Assembly (NCBI GenBank): GCA_032768795.1
Contig: CP136490.1
Location: 1,922,001 to 1,986,000 of the forward strand
Direction: 5' to 3'
Length of the DNA stretch: 64,000 nucleotides
Origin: Tremella fuciformis
Lineage: Eukaryota > Basidiomycota > Tremellomycetes > Tremellales > Tremellaceae
The translations under genes were made by a program, and so were the position numbers. The number at the start of each line of letters is the position of its first letter. Within the stretch, counting starts at the first letter, position 1. Positions 44,970 to 53,967 of the stretch are shown one piece after another. The notes below the pieces were generated by a model. The model was not told the DNA's origin, ran no database searches, and worked only from the letters and a program-made list of their open reading frames with translations.

Positions 44970-45192
44970 GGTACTGCTTGGGATCGGTTTCTGAGGTCTC
45001 TTCAAAGCCGGCGGGCTCCATCCAAGGTCGGGAGGCAACGTCCCATACGAATTCCGTCTCTGTCCACCAGAAATACGACTCCAATTCGAGTGTCTTCTCC
45101 GGCGTTCCTGCTGCATCTTGACCAGAGATGCGAATGCTGACGGTGTCGTTGCCTAGGATCAACTGAGTAGGTGGGTCAGTTTCCGCAGACAT
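44970..45192 (-). pseudogene. Family X member 2, 5' part, split by copia
   Basis: ATG at 45192 opens MSAETDPPTQLILGN, then DTVSIRISGQDAAG, ELESYFWWTETEFVWDV and TSETDPKQY, where the copia LTR enters. With the element and one GGTAC removed, the frame continues at 39371, for a protein of about 236 residues. It is homologous to the gene at 23605-24780. The N-terminal DTVSIRISGQD resembles DTVITFGGQ in the small gene at 52535, hinting at a wider family. Confidence 0.75.
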
Positions 45193-45717
45193 CAGTGAGG
45201 TTGTTTGCAGGATCCTGGCGACTGAAACACTACTGAAGCAATCCGACTATAGATGAGGCTTCTTGATTCGCACAAGCTTCGCATGTGGAGAGAAAAAAAA
45301 GCACAAAGGTGCAATCTTTTCTTGGGCGCGCAGCAACGCTGTTAGCACCAGCATCATCGGCTCAAGTCGAAGAGCTCTGAAACAGGAGAATAAAGTGCTT
45401 GAACACTCTGATAACTGTACAGTAGGCACAGGCTTTGGCAGCGACCCGTGGGCGAGACGAGTTCGGACGCTGGGGTCTCCCCTCTCGATACCTGTCCATG
45501 CCTTCCCTGAAGAGGAGCTTTCACGTACAGTGTCTAAGTCCCAGCTACGTCTGGGCCAGCCAACTCGTGCAATACATACTTCCTTGAATATCCTTGTCAG
45601 GCTCTCTGCCACTACTCTACCAGGTCAATTGACTTCTATTTCTGGTTTCTGACCCTCGATTTGAGCGTTCAGCGCGCTGACATTAGCTCCGCGGTCAGGC
45701 TCCTTTTCCTCCGTTTT
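45193..45717. other. Stretch without supportable gene
   Basis: Between the start of the split gene and the Ngaro A1 repeat. Frames here are short and have no recognisable content. Confidence 0.4.
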
Positions 45718-45863
45718 AGGCAAGTCAGAGCATGACGTGTGTTTCTGCAGTGAGGGTATCACTCCCTCTGCCTCCTTGTCTCCGTCTCATCGTCGTCGTT
45801 GACATTGTCTCTGTCTTCAACGCCTACTCGTCCTCGACATATCTCTCTCTCTCTCGTAGTTTG
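45718..45863 (+). repeat. Ngaro split repeat A1
   Basis: 146 bp from AGGCAAGTCAGAGCATGACG to CTCTCGTAGTTTG; contains a short CT microsatellite. Same as A2. Confidence 0.93.
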
Positions 45864-46045
45864 GTGCTCCCCGTCGCACCCTGGACGCTTCCCCTCTGCT
45901 TCTTCCCTCCTGCTTGCCGTCCGCGTTAGCCTGCCGATAACACCGTTCGGCATCGACAACCCCCTTCCACGTCATGCCCTCCCTCCACGACATCCTGGGC
46001 TCCCTTACCCTCCCCGTTCTTTGACCTTGGGCCGTTGCCGCTGGC

Positions 46046-47143
46046 ATGGCCAACGCCAACTACTCCCGGAAGGCTGCGGTTGTCGGCTGGCTGGTTGCCC
46101 ATCCTGACTTTGTGCCTGCCGAAACTCGCACTCGGGCCACCGCAGCTGCCTCTCCCGCCCCGTCCGAGCCACCTCTGCCGCCTGCTGTCGCCCCGGCCGT
46201 TCCCACTCCTGCCGCCCCCCTGCTCGACCGCGCCGCACTTCTCGACATCGTCCGGGAGGCCATCGCCCCCTTCGACGCCCGCCTCTCCGCTCTGGAAAAG
46301 CGGCCCGAGCCCATGCCGCTCGGACCGCCAAACCCGCTCAACATTGGCCCCGAAGGTGAGCTTCTCAACGAGGTTCCAAACGTCCCCGTCCCCTCTGCCT
46401 TGGAGTCCGCCGCCGAGGAAGCTCGGGCCTTCTGTCCCCTCCTGCCCCCTCTCGTGCTCGAATCGGTCCTGGCCGGGAAGCTCGAAGCAAAGGATTTTTG
46501 GAAACTCGACCCGTGCCGCTCCGACGACGCCGCCGCCGCCTCTGCCTCGTCTTCTTCCTTCCTGGAGAAGTTCTCCAACGCCTTCGATCCCGACTCTGAG
46601 CGGGCGTTCTCCCAGGCCAAAGCCAAGTACACCAACCTTGGGTCCATTCTGCGTCCCTGGCTCGTGTACAGTCAACTCCGCAACATCGTCTCTCCTGGCG
46701 CTGCTCGTTACCTTCTGGGGCACGCCACGGAGCTCCTGCGCCTCGAGACTCTCCCCGGTTCCAACTTTCCGGCCCTCCTGAACTACCACCTCAAGGTGGT
46801 GTCGTCCCGGTTGAATCTTGGCCCCAGGCTTGACCCGTCTGTCTGGATTTGGACGGATCCGTCGGCCCTGTTGTCCTGGTTCTCCCCTTTCCTCACCATT
46901 GGTCACGCTTCCGCCTCGTCTTCGTCTTCCGCCCCGTCCCGCCCCGCGCCCGCCTCCTCCTCTAAGCCGTGGTCGCTGTCCCTTCCCGGTAGCAACACCT
47001 CTACGCTTCCTTGCCACAACTGGAACGAACGGAAGCCTTGCCAGAGTCACCCGTGCCGGTACCGACACAGTTGTCGCTCCTGCGGCGAGCTCGGTCATGT
47101 CTGGGACATGAGAACCGTGTGCAAGAAGCCAAGACCTGTCTAG
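46046..47143 (+). CDS. Ngaro Gag-like protein
   Basis: 365 residues starting MANANYSRKAAVVGW. An Ala/Pro-rich region is followed by a helical domain (FWKLDPCRSDD .. YLLGHATELLRLE) and a Cys-rich end: CHNWNERKPCQSHPCRYRH (CX8CX4CX3H) then CRSCGELGHV. A CCCH finger next to a partial knuckle suits nucleic acid binding. It ends 210 bp before the reverse transcriptase frame opens. Confidence 0.8.
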   Translation: MANANYSRKAAVVGWLVAHPDFVPAETRTRATAAASPAPSEPPLPPAVAPAVPTPAAPLLDRAALLDIVREAIAPFDARLSALEKRPEPMPLGPPNPLNIGPEGELLNEVPNVPVPSALESAAEEARAFCPLLPPLVLESVLAGKLEAKDFWKLDPCRSDDAAAASASSSSFLEKFSNAFDPDSERAFSQAKAKYTNLGSILRPWLVYSQLRNIVSPGAARYLLGHATELLRLETLPGSNFPALLNYHLKVVSSRLNLGPRLDPSVWIWTDPSALLSWFSPFLTIGHASASSSSSAPSRPAPASSSKPWSLSLPGSNTSTLPCHNWNERKPCQSHPCRYRHSCRSCGELGHVWDMRTVCKKPRPV

Positions 47144-47354
47144 CTTTCCCCTGCTCCTTCCCGAGCTCTCCCTCTCATGCAGGCATTTTCCCCTGCTCTC
47201 CCGGCGGTTGTCCCCCGCCCTTCCCACAGGCGGCTCCTCCCCCGTCTCTGCCCGGCGGCTCTTCCCCGCCTTCTCCCCTTTTCCCCGCGAGCCTTTCCCT
47301 CGTCGTTTCTACCCCTTCAACCGCGGCCTTTCCGCCCCGTTGTTGGTGGCGTAG

Positions 47355-49055
47355 CTTACTACAGCTTCGCCCCGTGTCCGCGTCCCTCGTCCGGTTCTGC
47401 CGCGCTCCTTCCTTCTGGGCTCGCTCCTCTTGTCTTCTGTCTCTCCTGCGCCTCGACCCAACACTGTGCCCGCCCCGGGGTTCACGCCGTACGGCGCCTC
47501 TCCCGCCCCGCTTGGCGGTTCACTCTCCCTGGTTGTGTCGGAATGGGAGTTTGCCCTATCTTCCTATCCCTCCCCCGCTTTCCCCCGGCTCCTCCTGCGC
47601 CTGCTCACCTGCGGCGCAGAGCTCGGTGCGGTTGGCCTCCCCAGTCGGGTCAGTGGTCGCGAGTATCGCCTCGGCGCTGCCGAACTGGCCTTCCTGCGGG
47701 AGGAAGTCTCCCGCAGGCTCGAGGCGGGCGAGGTTGAGGTCGTGCCAGACGCGTTCCTCATTGCCTCGTGCCCTCTTGCAGCCGTCCCTAAGGAGCGCAC
47801 CAAGTTCCGGGCGATCCATGACCTACGCCCCGTCAACAACTTTGTGCCAAAAGCCTTCGGAACTCTGGCCTACTCCTCCTTGGAGGATCTCTTCTCTTGG
47901 CTTCGCCTGCACCCGGGCGCCTTCTTATGGAAGGTGGATCTCTCCTACGCCTTCCGGCATATCCGCCTGTCTCCCTTCGCTCGGCGCCTCGCCGGTTTTC
48001 CGCTCGATGGCACCCTCTACTCCGATCTCTGCCTCCCGTTTGGCTCTCGTGTCGCTCCCTTCACATTCAACCTCCTTGCGGAGGCCCTTCACTGGGTCCT
48101 GGAGAAGTGCGGCGTGCAGATGCTCCTGCACTACCTCGACGACTTCTTTGGCCTCACCACGTCGGCATCCGAAGCTCAGCATGCGGTGGACCTCTTCCTT
48201 CACCTGGCCTCCTGTCTTGGGGTGTCTGTCAACCGCCGCAAGTGTGAGGGGCCCTCCCAGCGGCTGGTCATACTTGGGGTCCTCGTTGACACGGTGGCTA
48301 TGTCTGCGTCCCTCGACGCCGACCGCCTTGCCCGCATGCGCTCTGAGATCTCTTCCATCCTGGACCGCGGCACTGCAACCCGCTCCAAGATTGAACACGT
48401 CGCTGGCCTCTGCGCATTTGCCTGTCAGGTCATCCCCCTTGGTCGCCCTTTCCTCCGTGCTACGTGGTCTGCCATCCCCAATCTCCCGTACACCTCGGGC
48501 CGCTCTCGCGTCCCCGCTTCCGTCCTGAAGGAGTTTGCCTGGTGGCTTCATCTCCTGGCTGAATGGAACGGCGTCCGCCTGCTCCACGCCAATCCTTCCG
48601 CCGTCCTGGACGTTTGGACCGACGCGTCCGGCTCGGTCGGCGCCGGGGGACACCTTGGTCCCCCGGGAATGCCGTCTGCCGCCTTTGCCTACCTATTCCC
48701 GTCGCGGCACGCTTCCAAGGACATTCTCTTCAAGGAGCTGCATGCTGTCCTGCACGCGGCCGACTATCTCTCCCGCGGCGCTGCTTGGCGCGGCGTCTTT
48801 GTCACCTTTCACGTGGACAACCAGGCGGCGGTGGCGGCTATCAATTCGGGCGGCGTTCGGCACGAGTCCGCCCACGCCCTCATTCGTCGCCTTTGGCTGC
48901 TCGCTGCTACTCGCAGCTTCTCCTTCACGGCTGTTTGGCTCCCCTCCGCTGAGAACGGTCTTGCGGATGCCCTGTCTCGGCGCGACTGGGATCGTGCCAA
49001 GCTTATCTGCCCACAGGTGCTCTCCCTTCTCCCTTTCTCCACGCCGACAGCTTGA
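47355..49055 (+). CDS. Ngaro reverse transcriptase/RNase H
   Basis: The frame opens after a stop at 47352 and has no ATG near its 5' end, so it must be reached by frameshift, reinitiation or splicing from the Gag frame. Motifs: KFRAIHDLRPVN, WKVDLSYAFRHI, LPFGSRVAPFTF, YLDD (in LLHYLDDFFG), and RNase H with WTDASGSVGAGG, FKELHAVLHA, VDNQAAVAAI and ADALSRRDWD. The DIRS/Ngaro reverse transcriptase type is clear from the RNase H layout. The final TGA overlaps the start of the recombinase frame. Confidence 0.9.
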   Translation, partial: LTTASPRVRVPRPVLPRSFLLGSLLLSSVSPAPRPNTVPAPGFTPYGASPAPLGGSLSLVVSEWEFALSSYPSPAFPRLLLRLLTCGAELGAVGLPSRVSGREYRLGAAELAFLREEVSRRLEAGEVEVVPDAFLIASCPLAAVPKERTKFRAIHDLRPVNNFVPKAFGTLAYSSLEDLFSWLRLHPGAFLWKVDLSYAFRHIRLSPFARRLAGFPLDGTLYSDLCLPFGSRVAPFTFNLLAEALHWVLEKCGVQMLLHYLDDFFGLTTSASEAQHAVDLFLHLASCLGVSVNRRKCEGPSQRLVILGVLVDTVAMSASLDADRLARMRSEISSILDRGTATRSKIEHVAGLCAFACQVIPLGRPFLRATWSAIPNLPYTSGRSRVPASVLKEFAWWLHLLAEWNGVRLLHANPSAVLDVWTDASGSVGAGGHLGPPGMPSAAFAYLFPSRHASKDILFKELHAVLHAADYLSRGAAWRGVFVTFHVDNQAAVAAINSGGVRHESAHALIRRLWLLAATRSFSFTAVWLPSAENGLADALSRRDWDRAKLICPQVLSLLPFSTPTA

Positions 49056-50125
49056 TCACCCCCTCTTCGCTCCAAGCTATCAACCCTGCCCTCTCCAGCT
49101 CCGCCGCGTTCTTCTTATTCAATGGGATTGCCTCGTCTACTCGCGCCGGTTACGAGTCGGCGCAGAGGAGCTATCGCTCCTTCTGCCGCTCCACGGGTGT
49201 CTCTCCCTACCCGACCTCGACCCCGACGCTGTGCAACTGGGTAGCACACCTCGCGGTCTCCTCCTGTCGTCCCTCCTCCATCCGCCATGCCCTTGCGGGC
49301 CTACGCTCCTTCCACACAGACGTTGGCCTCTTGGACGCTCCGTTTGACTCCCCGCAGCTCGCTCGTGTGCTTAGGGGTATCCGCCGGCACTTCGGGCGAC
49401 TTGAACGGAGACGACGCCTCCCCATCACCCTCCCCATTCTGGCCAGCATCATTCGGGCTGTTCAAACCCTTCCCTTTGCCGACTTTGACCGGGACCTTCT
49501 CTGCGCCGCCTGGTCTCTTGCTTACGTTGGCGGCATGCGTTGCGGTGAACTCACTTATGAGCCGGGGAAGTTTGATCCTACCTTCCACATCTCCCGGTCT
49601 GACTTCTCCGACTTCGGCTCCTACGCCGTGGTGCGCCTACCCTCCTCAAAGACCGATCCCTTCCGCAAGGGAGTCAACATTGTCGTTCCCGCCGCCCCGG
49701 AAGGCGCACCGGTCGACCCCCTCGCGCTTGTTCGCAAGCTTGCGGCCTCTATCCGTTCCCCGACAGCCCCGCTCTTCTCCCGCTTGGATATCCGCGCGAT
49801 TTCTCGGGGCCATCCGCCTGTTGCCTCTTTCCCACGCTCTTTCTTTGTCGACTCTCTGCGTCGGGCCATTTCTCTCTGCGGCTACGATGCATCGGCATAC
49901 GCGGGACACTCCTTCCGAAGAGGGCTGGCCACCTGGGCAAAGCTGTCGGCCAGGCTGCAGGACGAGGACATAAAACTTCTCGGACGGTGGTCCTCCGATG
50001 CCGTGAAGCTCTACCAGGAGACCCCTACCTCTCACATCGCTTCTCTGGCGGCGAGGACCCTCCTGCCAGCAAGAAGCGGCCCTGCTGTCGTCCCAACAGC
50101 CGACTGCTGGTGGGGCGATGAGTAG
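49052..50125 (+). CDS. Ngaro tyrosine recombinase
   Basis: About 357 residues in a different frame from the reverse transcriptase, overlapping its stop by a few bases (TTGATCA), so translational coupling is plausible; the first codon here is TTG. Catalytic set visible: R163 (GMRCGEL), K200 (SSKTDPF), H286 and R289 (HSFRRG), W313 (LLGRWSSD) and Y321 (KLYQ). The N-terminal part resembles a SAM-like core-binding domain (STRAGYESAQRSYRSFC). Integrates the element by recombination rather than by a DDE integrase. Confidence 0.92.
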   Translation: MITPSSLQAINPALSSSAAFFLFNGIASSTRAGYESAQRSYRSFCRSTGVSPYPTSTPTLCNWVAHLAVSSCRPSSIRHALAGLRSFHTDVGLLDAPFDSPQLARVLRGIRRHFGRLERRRRLPITLPILASIIRAVQTLPFADFDRDLLCAAWSLAYVGGMRCGELTYEPGKFDPTFHISRSDFSDFGSYAVVRLPSSKTDPFRKGVNIVVPAAPEGAPVDPLALVRKLAASIRSPTAPLFSRLDIRAISRGHPPVASFPRSFFVDSLRRAISLCGYDASAYAGHSFRRGLATWAKLSARLQDEDIKLLGRWSSDAVKLYQETPTSHIASLAARTLLPARSGPAVVPTADCWWGDE

Positions 50126-50218
50126 GCTGCCCTCCTCCCCTCTCTCCGGGACCGTCGCTTCTCTCCGCCCCTTCCCTGTGCCTTCCGCTTGTCCGCCGTC
50201 CTTCTCTCTTGCCCCGGC

Positions 50219-50310
50219 TGGCCCAGGGAGAGCTGTTCAGCCTGCTCATGCATGGTCTGGGCTTGGTTGGGGGGCTGCAGGGGTGGGTAATCACCCCGAG
50301 CAAGCAGAAA
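50219..50310 (+). repeat. Ngaro split repeat B1
   Basis: 92 bp from TGGCCCAGGGAGAGCTG to CGAGCAAGCAGAAA, directly abutting A2. One base different from B2 (T for C). Confidence 0.92.
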
Positions 50311-50456
50311 AGGCAAGTCAGAGCATGACGTGTGTTTCTGCAGTGAGGGTATCACTCCCTCTGCCTCCTTGTCTCCGTCTCATCGTCGTCGTTGACATTG
50401 TCTCTGTCTTCAACGCCTACTCGTCCTCGACATATCTCTCTCTCTCTCGTAGTTTG
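50311..50456 (+). repeat. Ngaro split repeat A2
   Basis: 146 bp, identical to A1. It abuts B1 and is separated from B2 by 135 bp. Confidence 0.93.
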
Positions 50457-50591
50457 CCCACCATCCTCCCCTTCCCTCTCCGCATTTGTTGTACCGCGGG
50501 TTTTCCTCACAGAGGTTTTTCCTCCCGCTTGTAGGCTTCTCCTGCTGTAGACTTCCTTATTCTGTGTGTATCGTGCTCTCTTAACCTGGCT

Positions 50592-50683
50592 TGGCCCAGG
50601 GAGAGCTGTTCAGCCTGCTCATGCATGGTCTGGGCTTGGTCGGGGGGCTGCAGGGGTGGGTAATCACCCCGAGCAAGCAGAAA
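50592..50683 (+). repeat. Ngaro split repeat B2
   Basis: 92 bp copy of B1, forming the right end of the element. Confidence 0.92.
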
Positions 50684-50868
50684 CCTTTAGTCCCCCACCG
50701 CCTCGGCAAGAATTATTCAAGCAGTATACACCAAACAATGCCATAGCTTCGAAGTCATACACACAACCTGAACATATTAAATGATTCTATGCATCCAGTT
50801 CAACTGACATTGGTGATGTACATGTTCCAGCAGTCGGGGTTGGAGAGGAGTGTCAGATCCAGACAATC

Positions 50869-51225
50869 TTACCTTGGTCGGAAGCACAAGGACGAAGGTC
50901 CTTCGGTGCAGCCCCTAACCAGATGTATTGGCGGTTTTACATAGAATGTATAAGTCGAAGCGTCCTGCTGTTGACTGACTTCTGCAGCGGACGAGAGCAG
51001 AAACGTCATCAACTTGTTCATTTTGTACCGCCCATCGGGAAGGTGAAGGTTGTCTGCTGAGGTCGAGACTGTCCACCCCAACCTTTCCGCGACGCGAAGA
51101 CCAAGTTGAAGTCCTGTTGCGTCTGATCCTTCCCAGTCGGTGATGCACGCCGAAGACTCCTGAGTCAGCCGCAATACAACAAATTTGCGAGTCCGTCGCT
51201 CCCCGGAGAAAATTATGGTGTCCAT
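50869..51225 (-). CDS. Hypothetical small protein, family Y member 2
   Basis: About 118 residues starting MDTIIFSGERRTRKFVVLRL and ending SLCFRPR, with an earlier possible Met at 51240. It shares a pattern with the gene at 52535: DT(V/I)I near the start, a KL-containing stretch, and TY-x-(F/V)-YVK near the end. No domain recognised. A spliced continuation after YVK is possible. Confidence 0.4.
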   Translation of the reverse strand: MDTIIFSGERRTRKFVVLRLTQESSACITDWEGSDATGLQLGLRVAERLGWTVSTSADNLHLPDGRYKMNKLMTFLLSSAAEVSQQQDASTYTFYVKPPIHLVRGCTEGPSSLCFRPR

Positions 51226-51240
51226 ATTCGAGGGCCTCAA

Positions 51241-52169
51241 TGTGGCCCCTCTCAGCCTCTATATTTTTAGCCATAGATGACGCAGGTCGACCCAAAGACT
51301 CACAAACGAAGAACACCTGTTACTGTCACTGGCTTCGGCAGACGCCCTCGTAGTGGTCGAAGTCCTGGGTACTCTGGTCATTTGTGACTGGTGGTGAACG
51401 CTTAGTGTGGAATAAGACACGTCTTCGAGTGTTGAGTGCTGAAAGTCTGCCGCACGGGTTGGGGGGGATGGTTGTTCCAAGGGACCTGCAGACCCGGCTC
51501 ACCCCGAGAAGTTTATATACATACAGTAGGTGCAGATATGATATATTCGCACAATGCAAGCTCGGATGAGATATGAAATCCAAGCGTTCACTCCATTGTT
51601 GTTGATGTTGGAATGCTCACGTCTACATTGATACCAAAGGGAACTCCGTCTTTGTGGCTTTGACCTACCAAGTCAGCCTGTGTAATGCCCAATACATGAA
51701 ATGCGATTGCAGATAGCATCTACCCATTTCACCTACGGTCGTGTGGAGCTGGAAGTCTGTGACGTGGAGGAGTATTAGCAGAGGAGACATTCTATGGTTC
51801 TCCTGCATCTATCTTCATCAGAAGAAGATCGATTTCCCGCAAATTCTCTATCGCACAGCCAGCACCTTCCGGTATCCTTCCAACCTCAACGCCGGTGTTA
51901 TGGCAAGAACAGGCCACAGGTCCGATAGCTTCGCAGCCAGCTTAACCACCCTCCCCCCCTTCTTCCGGGGTGAAAGGTGACAAGCTGCCGACTGAGATGA
52001 GAGTGATACCGAGGGGCAGCAACTTCTCTGAACAGTCTCCTGGCTCTGTCGATGGCTCTCACCCTTCGATACGCAAGCTAAAGCTTCCGCAAGCCAATAT
52101 CTATCTGACTCCTGCGCGCGAGGACACCAAGAAGTGCATGCCCATTGGTGCGCATAGGAATTATATGTA
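51241..52169. other. Stretch without supportable gene
   Basis: Short overlapping frames only; possible unrecognised exons of the family Y genes on the minus strand, but no consistent splice path was found. Confidence 0.35.
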
Positions 52170-52535
52170 TCACTGAGTACCTTGATCATTCGAGACCTGT
52201 GAGATGCAGGAAGGTAGCTCCTCCCTCTGTTCAGTGTCCTTCACGTAGACTTCATACGTTGCAAAACGTGGGTCGTCGGAGTGCTCATATATTTGGAAAA
52301 TGATGCATTCTTTCAACTTGTCGGGCTTCATCTCGCGCGGCGACAGATTTTGATAGTCGGAGATCGCTCCAACGACCACCGCCGTAACGAGATCGTCTTC
52401 TGGATCTACACCCCATGTCTGGATATTCGCTACAGAAGGCGAGGTTCGCGTGTATATCCCTTGAAATGTGACCACTGTTGATCGTGAACGCTGACCGCCA
52501 AACGTTATTACAGTATCTGCCGGAGAAGGGGGCAT
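52170..52535 (-). CDS. Hypothetical small protein, family Y member 1
   Basis: From the Met of MPPSPADTVITFGGQRSRS the frame runs 121 codons with mixed composition (WGVDPEDDLVTAVVVGAISD, DPRFATYEVYVKDTEQ) and stops after SNDQGTQ; a GT at the codon after ISQ could instead be a splice donor. The N-terminal DTVITFGGQ resembles DTVSIRISGQ in the copia-split gene. Function unknown. Confidence 0.45.
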   Translation of the reverse strand: MPPSPADTVITFGGQRSRSTVVTFQGIYTRTSPSVANIQTWGVDPEDDLVTAVVVGAISDYQNLSPREMKPDKLKECIIFQIYEHSDDPRFATYEVYVKDTEQREELPSCISQVSNDQGTQ

Positions 52536-52607
52536 ACTCGGTTGCTTGCTGCTATTATGCTTTGTAAGTTGAATGACGTATCGACTATATGGTAGGGGTA
52601 GACGCAA

Positions 52608-53035
52608 TTGTCCTCACTCCAAGTCAAGCACTATTAGTCCGGAATAGGATGGGATCTCTGATGCACAGCTATAAATGCGAAGTCACCCAGTTCTTCGCAT
52701 TCCGACTTTGAGACGTCACATCGTCGTGTCAGTGCTGATCGATCTTCGGGGGTTCGGAATGATTCGCATTCGAGTCAGGTCAGAAAGCCTAGCCGCTTCA
52801 TCGAGAGCCTTCGTTGCACTCCGCTCGCTTGCAGCTAAAAGGAGGTCCAAGAAGGCCACATTCAGAAAGACTAGCTCGATCATCACAACCAAGGACGGGG
52901 CCCGAAGATTCGAGTGTCCAAAACTTTTACCTCCCGTAGAAATTACAAAATGAGATACGTTGCGAATCAAGCAGAACTCTCCTCGGTGAACAGAACTCGA
53001 TGTCTTCGCGATCGCAATTTGCGGATCCTCACCTA
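52608..53035. other. Stretch without supportable gene
   Basis: A minus frame (IELVFLNVAFLDLLLAAS..) and an overlapping plus frame are both open for about 80-90 codons; neither has recognisable features or splice partners. Confidence 0.35.
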
Positions 53036-53386
53036 TGTTGAACAATAGGCCCCGAGGACGCCTCATAGGGTCAGAATTGCCTCTTTGGGTAGGATGCGGA
53101 GTAGAACAATAAGACCATGAGCGAGCGGCCACGCACAGGCCGCCAGAGCGCTGCTCATATAGGTAGGGCTGCATAGATGGACGAATGCATCGCTCTCATC
53201 GTTGTGTAACAGATTAAAAGTCCCAAGTCTCCGCCTTGGGCGTGGCAGACGAAGGCGCAGGTTACAGGCGCGGGTTCAATCCTCACACCCGCATGGATGC
53301 CGCCTGCAGGGGGAGGCGCACGGTGTTGAACACGTGGCTTTCCGGGTTCCGAGAGTATCAACAGGCATCTCTCGAGGGGAGTGTTA
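53036..53386 (+). mobile_element. Internally deleted copia-family element with one LTR
   Basis: LTR 53036-53211 (176 bp; TGTTGAACAATAGG to GTTGTGTAACA) is of the subfamily seen at 21641. It is followed by the family primer-site string GATTAAAAGTCCCAAGTCTC, about 150 bp of non-coding DNA, and a purine tract CTCGAGGGGAG at about 53376-53386, where a 3' LTR should begin but only TGTT follows. This could be a truncated copy or a TRIM-like miniature. No coding capacity. Confidence 0.7.
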
Positions 53387-53967
53387 CAAGAAGGCGATTG
53401 ATGCCTTGACACTCGACTGGCCGGTCACTTTTGTTTAACAACCTATGCCCCATAAGAAGCCTGACTGTGCGAAGACTCACCGTCACGGTCAGGAGAGGCA
53501 GCTCGGCCAGCGAAACTGCGTCGGCTGGGACAGCAAGCAGGGAAGGATTCACAAGCGCTCAGAGTGTCGCAGAGTGTCCCGTCACATGAATCCCATGCGC
53601 AGCCCTCTAGATCAGACACGATGGACACCGCAGCCCAGGAGTGAGCGATTAACGGCTTGGGTTTGTACCGGACGATATCCCCATCGGTCCAGACTTCTGA
53701 GCCCAGGAGATCTGTATGGGAATCGGTCGAAGTACTCAAAAAGTCGTCGCGGCGTATGAACACGAAACTGTCCACAATATTTGGTTTCGCCTCGGCTGTC
53801 GGTTGTGTGCCCGTGCGTCGTGGCTGTCACGTGGCCCAGAGCAGGACCCCGAAAATAGTTGTGGGTCTTGTGTGACGCATGACCGAGGGTTTCCAGAGTC
53901 TTCCAAAGGCAGACAGAACTATCATAAGTTCTGCTGCTGAAGACCCGCTACCTTCGCCAGAGACACA
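53387..53967. other. Upstream region of kinase copy E, no clear gene
   Basis: A minus frame at 53443-53775 (MDSFVFIRRDDFLSTSTDSH.., 110 codons) is the best candidate but has no recognisable family, and the opposite strand is equally open. Confidence 0.35.

Larger units (their letters stand above)
45718..50683 (+). mobile_element. Complete Ngaro-type tyrosine-recombinase retrotransposon, 4966 bp
   Basis: Split direct repeats in the order A1 (45718-45863), ORFs, B1 (50219-50310), A2 (50311-50456), B2 (50592-50683). A1 and A2 are identical over 146 bp; B1 and B2 differ at one base over 92 bp. The ORFs encode a Gag-like protein, a DIRS-type reverse transcriptase with RNase H, and a tyrosine recombinase instead of a DDE integrase. 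This arrangement is the definition of Ngaro/PAT-like elements. No target duplication is expected, and none is seen. Confidence 0.94.

Noticed and set aside
45840..45860. CT microsatellite as an independent feature
   Set aside because: It is part of the Ngaro A repeat and recurs in A2.
47011..48528. 505-codon open frame within the Ngaro element
   Set aside because: It overlaps the reverse transcriptase in another frame; composition is Ser/Pro/Arg-rich as expected from GC-rich out-of-frame reading, with no motifs.
53240..53300. tRNA-like GCGGGTTCAATCC stretch in the deleted copia element
   Set aside because: Resembles a T arm, but no acceptor, D or anticodon arm can be folded around it.
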